A stretch of 47,036 nucleotides of DNA from JBOFZL01 sp051655155 (GTDB lineage: Bacteria > Bacillota > Clostridia > Peptostreptococcales > Filifactoraceae): contig JBOFZL010000028.1 of NCBI GenBank assembly GCA_051655155.1, forward strand, positions 1 through 47,036. Reading direction: 5' to 3'. Position numbers and translations under genes: made by a program. Positions 43,529 to 47,036 of the stretch are shown here, piece after piece (positions within the stretch are counted from its first letter, which is position 1; every line of letters begins with the position of its first letter). The notes below the pieces were generated by a model. The model was not told the DNA's origin. It did no database searches and saw only the letters and a program-made list of their open reading frames with translations.

Positions 43529-44689
43529 ATGTTCAGTGGTTGTAGCGAGACTTTTAAATTGTATAGTGATAATATAGTATTAAAAGATAGGGTTATAAGT
43601 GGTTATATATCAGTAGAGAATCACGTTATAAGTGAAATTATCGAGAATAGACTTCCTGATGGCGAATATTTAGATTTTAGGGGAAAATATATCTTACCTG
43701 GATTAATAAATTTTCAATGTGGTTCATTAATTGAGAGTTTTGAGAAATCAGAATTCAAAAGCTTTCCTGATGAAACTGTGTTTTTGAAAGTTGAAAGAGA
43801 TTTAGCTTTAGCGGGAATAACCACTGTTTTTCATGACTTGGCTATCGAAAGATTTATGAAAAAAAGTTGTATAGATCAATTTGTAGATACCTTTACGTAT
43901 ATAAAATCATATAGAAATAGAGATTTCTTGATTGATCATAAAACAAATCTAAAAATAAGATTAGGGCAGGTGGATAGTTCAGAGAATTTGAGGAGCTTAA
44001 TCCCAAGTGATGTTATTGATTGTGTAACGTATATTGGAGATGTACATGAGGATCAAGAGTGTTATAAAGAAGAATATCAAAAACAATATATAATGAGTTC
44101 ATTAATGATATCAGAAGAAGAGGCAGAATCTGTTTTAGATAAAATTAACGATAATAAGTTAGAAGCGGCTGCAGATGAGTTTGCTCATAGAATTAGATAT
44201 TGTATAGCTAACAATGTTTCAGTTGCTACAACTAAATATAAGGTTGTCTCTAGGCTGGAAGAGAATTATAATAAAGCTATAAATATAATCTCGACGCCAC
44301 GTTCAAAACAAGCATGGGATTATGTGGAAGAAAATCAAAAATTTGTAGTAATGGATCTTGAAAATCTTCAAAATAAAGATTGTAAAGAGAGATTTATTTC
44401 ATATAATAAAAATACGAATAAAGGAATAGTAACTGCTAGGCTGAATCCAGAATTATTGCTAGAGTATGTATTTGAGATTGCTGAGAAAGTTGGAATGGTA
44501 GATGCTGTTAAGCTTGTTACCTCAAATCCTGCATCAGCATTACGGATGGAAGATACAGGAGAGTTGGCTGTGGGGAAAGAGGCTGATATAATAGTAGTTG
44601 ATGCAAACGGAAGTGTTCCAATTACAATTTTAAGTGTTTCTGATGGAATGCCTATATACAAAATAAGTTATAATCCAGGAACGATCTAA
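43529..44689 (+). CDS. PhnM-like amidohydrolase with missing metal ligands
   Basis: A 386-residue protein with the amidohydrolase frame: GKYILPGLINFQ after an N-terminal beta-sandwich, AGITTVFHDLAIERF, and the closing GELAVGKEADIIVVD. The pattern is closest to PhnM (phosphonate triphosphate hydrolase). However, the HxDH-like motif after PGL is NFQCGS, the SHDD position reads TTKYK, and the late Asp position reads TARLN. All the expected metal ligands are therefore replaced, and I infer a pseudoenzyme or a very different activity. No phn genes are nearby. It lies 32 bases after larC and is probably cotranscribed. Confidence 0.7.
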   Translation: MFSGCSETFKLYSDNIVLKDRVISGYISVENHVISEIIENRLPDGEYLDFRGKYILPGLINFQCGSLIESFEKSEFKSFPDETVFLKVERDLALAGITTVFHDLAIERFMKKSCIDQFVDTFTYIKSYRNRDFLIDHKTNLKIRLGQVDSSENLRSLIPSDVIDCVTYIGDVHEDQECYKEEYQKQYIMSSLMISEEEAESVLDKINDNKLEAAADEFAHRIRYCIANNVSVATTKYKVVSRLEENYNKAINIISTPRSKQAWDYVEENQKFVVMDLENLQNKDCKERFISYNKNTNKGIVTARLNPELLLEYVFEIAEKVGMVDAVKLVTSNPASALRMEDTGELAVGKEADIIVVDANGSVPITILSVSDGMPIYKISYNPGTI

Positions 44690-44707
44690 AATATTTATTA
44701 AAAAAGC

Positions 44708-44736
44708 TTGCAATATTATCTATTTTGATTTAGAAT
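44708..44736 (+). promoter_or_regulatory. promoter of rpsB-tsf
   Basis: TTGCAA, a 17-bp spacer and TAGAAT. It lies about 105 bases before rpsB, leaving a leader that folds into a long stem. Confidence 0.75.
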
Positions 44737-44759
44737 GTTAAGGGTAAAATTATTACACA

Positions 44760-44815
44760 CGAAATGCAATTATAGAATGGGTGCCTATAGGTTATTCTAT
44801 AAGATGAACATTTCG
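44760..44815 (+). promoter_or_regulatory. structured 5' leader of rpsB (putative S2 autoregulatory RNA)
   Basis: CGAAATG (44760-44766) pairs with CATTTCG (44809-44815). Inside it, TTATAGAAT (44770-44778) pairs with ATTCTATAA (44794-44802), around a 15-base loop containing GGGTGCC. This is a two-part stem 26 bases before the rpsB start. It is not followed by a T tract. Leaders of rpsB operons often bind S2 to control translation; that role is inferred here from position. Confidence 0.65.
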
Positions 44816-44841
44816 GAGGAAAAAACCAAGGAGGAAAAACA

Positions 44842-45597
44842 ATGAGCGTAGTAAGTATGAAGCAATTACTTGAAGCAGGTGTACACTTTGGACACCAAAC
44901 TAGAAGATGGAATCCTAAGATGGCTAGATTCATCTTTACAGAAAGAAATGGGATCTATATCATAGATCTACAAAAGACAGTTAAGAAAATAGAGGAAGCT
45001 TATGATTTTATCAGAGAGGTTGCTGAAACAGGAAAACCAATTCTTTTTGTTGGAACTAAGAAGCAGGCTCAAGATTCTATTAAAGAAGAAGCTGAAAGAT
45101 CAGGAATGTATTTTGTAAATGAGAGATGGTTAGGTGGAATGTTAACTAACTATAAGACTATAAAACTTAGAATTGATAAACTAAGAGAATTAGAAGCTAT
45201 GCAAGAAGATGGAACTTTTGATGTGCTTCCAAAGAAAGAAGTTATCAAGTTAATGCATGAAAAAGAAAAGTTGGAGAAGTATTTAGGTGGAATTAAGGAT
45301 ATGCCTGAACTTCCAGGAGCACTTTTTATAGTTGACCCAAGAAAAGAAAGAATAGCAGTGCAAGAAGCACATAATCTAGGTATTCCGGTTGTAGGTATTG
45401 TAGATACAAACTGTGATCCAGATGAAATAGATTTCCCAATTCCAGGAAATGACGATGCAATAAGAGCTGTAAAGCTTATAGCGTCAGCTATTTCTCAGGC
45501 TATAATAGAAGCTAAGCAAGGTGTTATCGAAGAAACATCTTCTGAAAAGGAAGCAGTTGAAGAAGTGGTTGAAGAGATTGTTGTTGAAAACGAGTAG
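44842..45597 (+). CDS. rpsB: 30S ribosomal protein S2
   Basis: A 251-residue protein. It begins MSVVSMKQLLEAGVHFGHQTRRWNP and contains NERWLGGMLTNYKT and DTNCDPDEIDFPIPGNDDA, which mark S2. An acidic Glu/Val-rich tail adds about 20 residues. AAGGAGG is seven bases before the ATG; a second GGAGGA 13 bases upstream ends the leader stem. It forms the standard rpsB-tsf-pyrH operon. Confidence 0.98.
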   Translation: MSVVSMKQLLEAGVHFGHQTRRWNPKMARFIFTERNGIYIIDLQKTVKKIEEAYDFIREVAETGKPILFVGTKKQAQDSIKEEAERSGMYFVNERWLGGMLTNYKTIKLRIDKLRELEAMQEDGTFDVLPKKEVIKLMHEKEKLEKYLGGIKDMPELPGALFIVDPRKERIAVQEAHNLGIPVVGIVDTNCDPDEIDFPIPGNDDAIRAVKLIASAISQAIIEAKQGVIEETSSEKEAVEEVVEEIVVENE

Positions 45598-45622
45598 TAT
45601 TAGAAGTATAATTATAAATATC

Positions 45623-45656
45623 TTAGTAAGGAATCCTTAGGGACTCCTTACTTTTC
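45623..45656 (+). terminator. hairpin between rpsB and tsf (attenuator-like)
   Basis: AGTAAGGA-TCC pairs with GGGA-TCCTTACT with an asymmetric internal loop and is followed by TTTTCT. It may reduce, rather than stop, transcription into tsf, whose start is only 23 bases on. Confidence 0.7.
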
Positions 45657-45678
45657 TAATGTAGAGGAGGAGATTATC

Positions 45679-46593
45679 ATGGAAATCACGGCAAGTATGG
45701 TAAAAGAGCTAAGAGAAAAAACCGGAGCAGGAATGATGGACTGTAAAAAAGCTTTATCAGAGGCTGAAGGTGTAATGGAAAGAGCTATTGATGTATTAAG
45801 AGAAAAAGGTCTTGCAAAAGCAGCTAAGAAGTCATCAAGAGTTGCAGCTGAAGGTCTTGTAAGAATGGAAATTTCTCAAGATGGTAAATCGGGAGCTATG
45901 GTAGAAGTAAACTCAGAAACGGACTTTGTTGCAAAAAATGAGGAATTTCAAGTTTTTGTTGAAACTGTAGCTAAGATGGTTGTAGAGCATAAGAAAGAAG
46001 ATGTAGCTGAATTTAAAACATTAACATATATGGGTGCTAATGAAACTGTAGAAGAAGTATTAAATCAAAAAATTGCTAAGATTGGAGAAAATCTTACTAT
46101 AAGAAGATTTGCTTATTCAGAAGTTGCTAATGGAGCAGTTGTAAGTTACCTGCATGGAGGAAAAATTGGAGTTATAGTAAGTTTAGAGTCTGATGCAGCT
46201 GTATCTGATCTTCAAGATTTAGGAAGAGATATAGCAATGCAAGCAGCAGCTATGAATCCTAGATATCTTTCTAAGGATGATGTAGATCAAGAATATATAG
46301 CTCATGAGAGAGAAGTTCTTGTTCAACAAGCATTAAATGAAGGAAAGCCAGCAAATATTGTTGAAAAAATGGTTGAGGGAAGATTACAAAAAGAGTTAAA
46401 AGAAGTATGTTTACTTGAACAAGTATTTGTTAAAGATTCTGATTTTACAGTAGGACAAATTATAAAAAATGCTGCAACTAAGTTAGGAAAAGAAATCAAA
46501 GTTACAAAATTTGTGAGATTTGAAGTTGGAGAAGGTCTTGAGAAAAAAGAAGAGAACTTTGCTGAAGAAGTGGCTAAGCAGTTAGGTAACTAG
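45679..46593 (+). CDS. tsf: elongation factor Ts
   Basis: A 304-residue protein of normal EF-Ts length. The N-terminal UBA-like module (VKELREKTGAGMMDCKKAL) and the core motif EVNSETDFVAKN are intact, followed by two dimerisation subdomains. It exchanges GDP on EF-Tu. GAGGAGGAG precedes the ATG. Confidence 0.98.
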   Translation: MEITASMVKELREKTGAGMMDCKKALSEAEGVMERAIDVLREKGLAKAAKKSSRVAAEGLVRMEISQDGKSGAMVEVNSETDFVAKNEEFQVFVETVAKMVVEHKKEDVAEFKTLTYMGANETVEEVLNQKIAKIGENLTIRRFAYSEVANGAVVSYLHGGKIGVIVSLESDAAVSDLQDLGRDIAMQAAAMNPRYLSKDDVDQEYIAHEREVLVQQALNEGKPANIVEKMVEGRLQKELKEVCLLEQVFVKDSDFTVGQIIKNAATKLGKEIKVTKFVRFEVGEGLEKKEENFAEEVAKQLGN

Positions 46594-46607
46594 ACTCAGT
46601 TAATAAT

Positions 46608-46663
46608 AAGAACACTATTGAATTATGAACAGCTTTCATAACTAATCATAGTGTTCTTTTTTT
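46608..46663 (+). terminator. two-part stem terminator or attenuator between tsf and pyrH
   Basis: AAGAACACTAT (46608-46618) pairs with ATAGTGTTCTT (46648-46658) and encloses a smaller hairpin (TTATGAA with TTCATAA). It is followed by T7. pyrH starts 24 bases later, so some read-through is expected unless a promoter is hidden in the gap. Confidence 0.85.
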
Positions 46664-46686
46664 AAAAGATTCAGTGGAGGATTACT

Positions 46687-47036
46687 ATGATTGATAAAAG
46701 TAAAATAAAATATAAAAGAGTACTACTTAAGTTAAGTGGAGAAGCACTTGCAGGAGAAAAGGGATTTGGAATTGATGATGAAGTTTTAGGAAATATAGCA
46801 AAAGCAATAAAAAGTATCCATGATATTGGGGTTGAAGTTGCTATTGTTGTAGGAGGAGGAAACTTCTTTAGAGGTAGAACTGGTAAAAATATGGATAGGA
46901 CAACAGCAGACCATATGGGGATGCTAGCAACTGTAATAAACTCTTTAGCACTTCAGTCAGCTCTTGAAAACTTAGACGTTATAACGAGGGTACAAACAGG
47001 TATAGAAATGAGAGAAAGTGCAGAACCATATATAAG
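46687..47036 (+). CDS. pyrH: UMP kinase, 3' end cut off by the window
   Basis: The first 116 codons of UMP kinase. KRVLLKLSGEAL near residue 10, IVVGGGNFFRG near 55-65 and DHMGMLATVINSLAL are hallmark motifs of the amino-acid kinase fold. It phosphorylates UMP to UDP. GGAGG is seven bases before ATG 46687. The frame runs open to the last base of the window. Confidence 0.96.
   Translation, partial: MIDKSKIKYKRVLLKLSGEALAGEKGFGIDDEVLGNIAKAIKSIHDIGVEVAIVVGGGNFFRGRTGKNMDRTTADHMGMLATVINSLALQSALENLDVITRVQTGIEMRESAEPYI

Overview
The window is AT-rich chromosomal core DNA from a low-GC Gram-positive anaerobe, almost certainly a member of the Clostridia. The order Peptostreptococcales/Tissierellales is my guess, but no 16S gene is present to test it. 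The supporting signs are strong AAGGAGG ribosome-binding sites, TTG as an occasional start, L27 with a Prp-cleaved N-terminal extension, a group B-type [FeFe] hydrogenase, HemZ, and YtrA- and LexA-type Firmicute operators. Nearly all genes lie on the + strand in tightly packed, translationally coupled operons. I see no CRISPR array, insertion sequence or prophage.

Layout. (1) 1-441: the end of a tRNA operon (Glu, Val, Asp, Thr, Gly) and its terminator. (2) 0.5-1.7 kb: a hemolysin III-family membrane protein, then about 470 bp without an intact gene that holds decayed coding sequence. (3) 1.7-11.3 kb: the clostridial ribosome and cell-wall block: a TIGR03960-type radical SAM protein, a DUF2344 partner, RNase E/G, L21-Prp-L27 behind a structured leader, ObgE, YhbY, NadD, YqeK, an LCP protein and RsfS. 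(4) 11.4-18.3 kb: a convergent asparaginase, then cysteine desulfurase-ThiI (tRNA sulfur transfer), FolC, a cyclophilin, PrmA and RsmE. (5) 18.4-27.3 kb: a UPF0489 protein, Rel, DTD, a metallo-hydrolase, HemZ, AspRS, an RseC-like protein, and RecA under a LexA-type operator.

(6) 27.4-30.5 kb, minus strand: a GntR/YtrA-type repressor, an ABC ATPase and a large permease, with an exact YtrA-type operator at the promoter. (7) 30.7-38.3 kb: YtxH-like and YtxG-like envelope proteins, an RsbW-like protein lacking its key ATP-site residues, SecA, RF2 with the programmed +1 frameshift, a thioredoxin-like [2Fe-2S] protein, a group B-type [FeFe] hydrogenase and a GNAT acetyltransferase. (8) 38.4-44.7 kb: a RecB/Cas4-like nuclease fused to a DinG/XPD-type helicase, AroD, LarB, LarC and a PhnM-like amidohydrolase that has lost the expected metal ligands. 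(9) 44.7 kb to the end: S2 behind a long stem-loop leader, EF-Ts and the start of UMP kinase.

Most genes serve translation, ribosome assembly, tRNA maturation and stress responses (Rel, RecA, the cell-wall-stress ABC system). The least explained items are the UPF0489 protein, the metal-site-less PhnM relative beside larBC, the degenerate RsbW-like protein, the nuclease-helicase fusion, and several intergenic RNA structures. None amounts to a clearly new system; the PhnM-like pseudoenzyme and the UPF0489 protein are the best leads.
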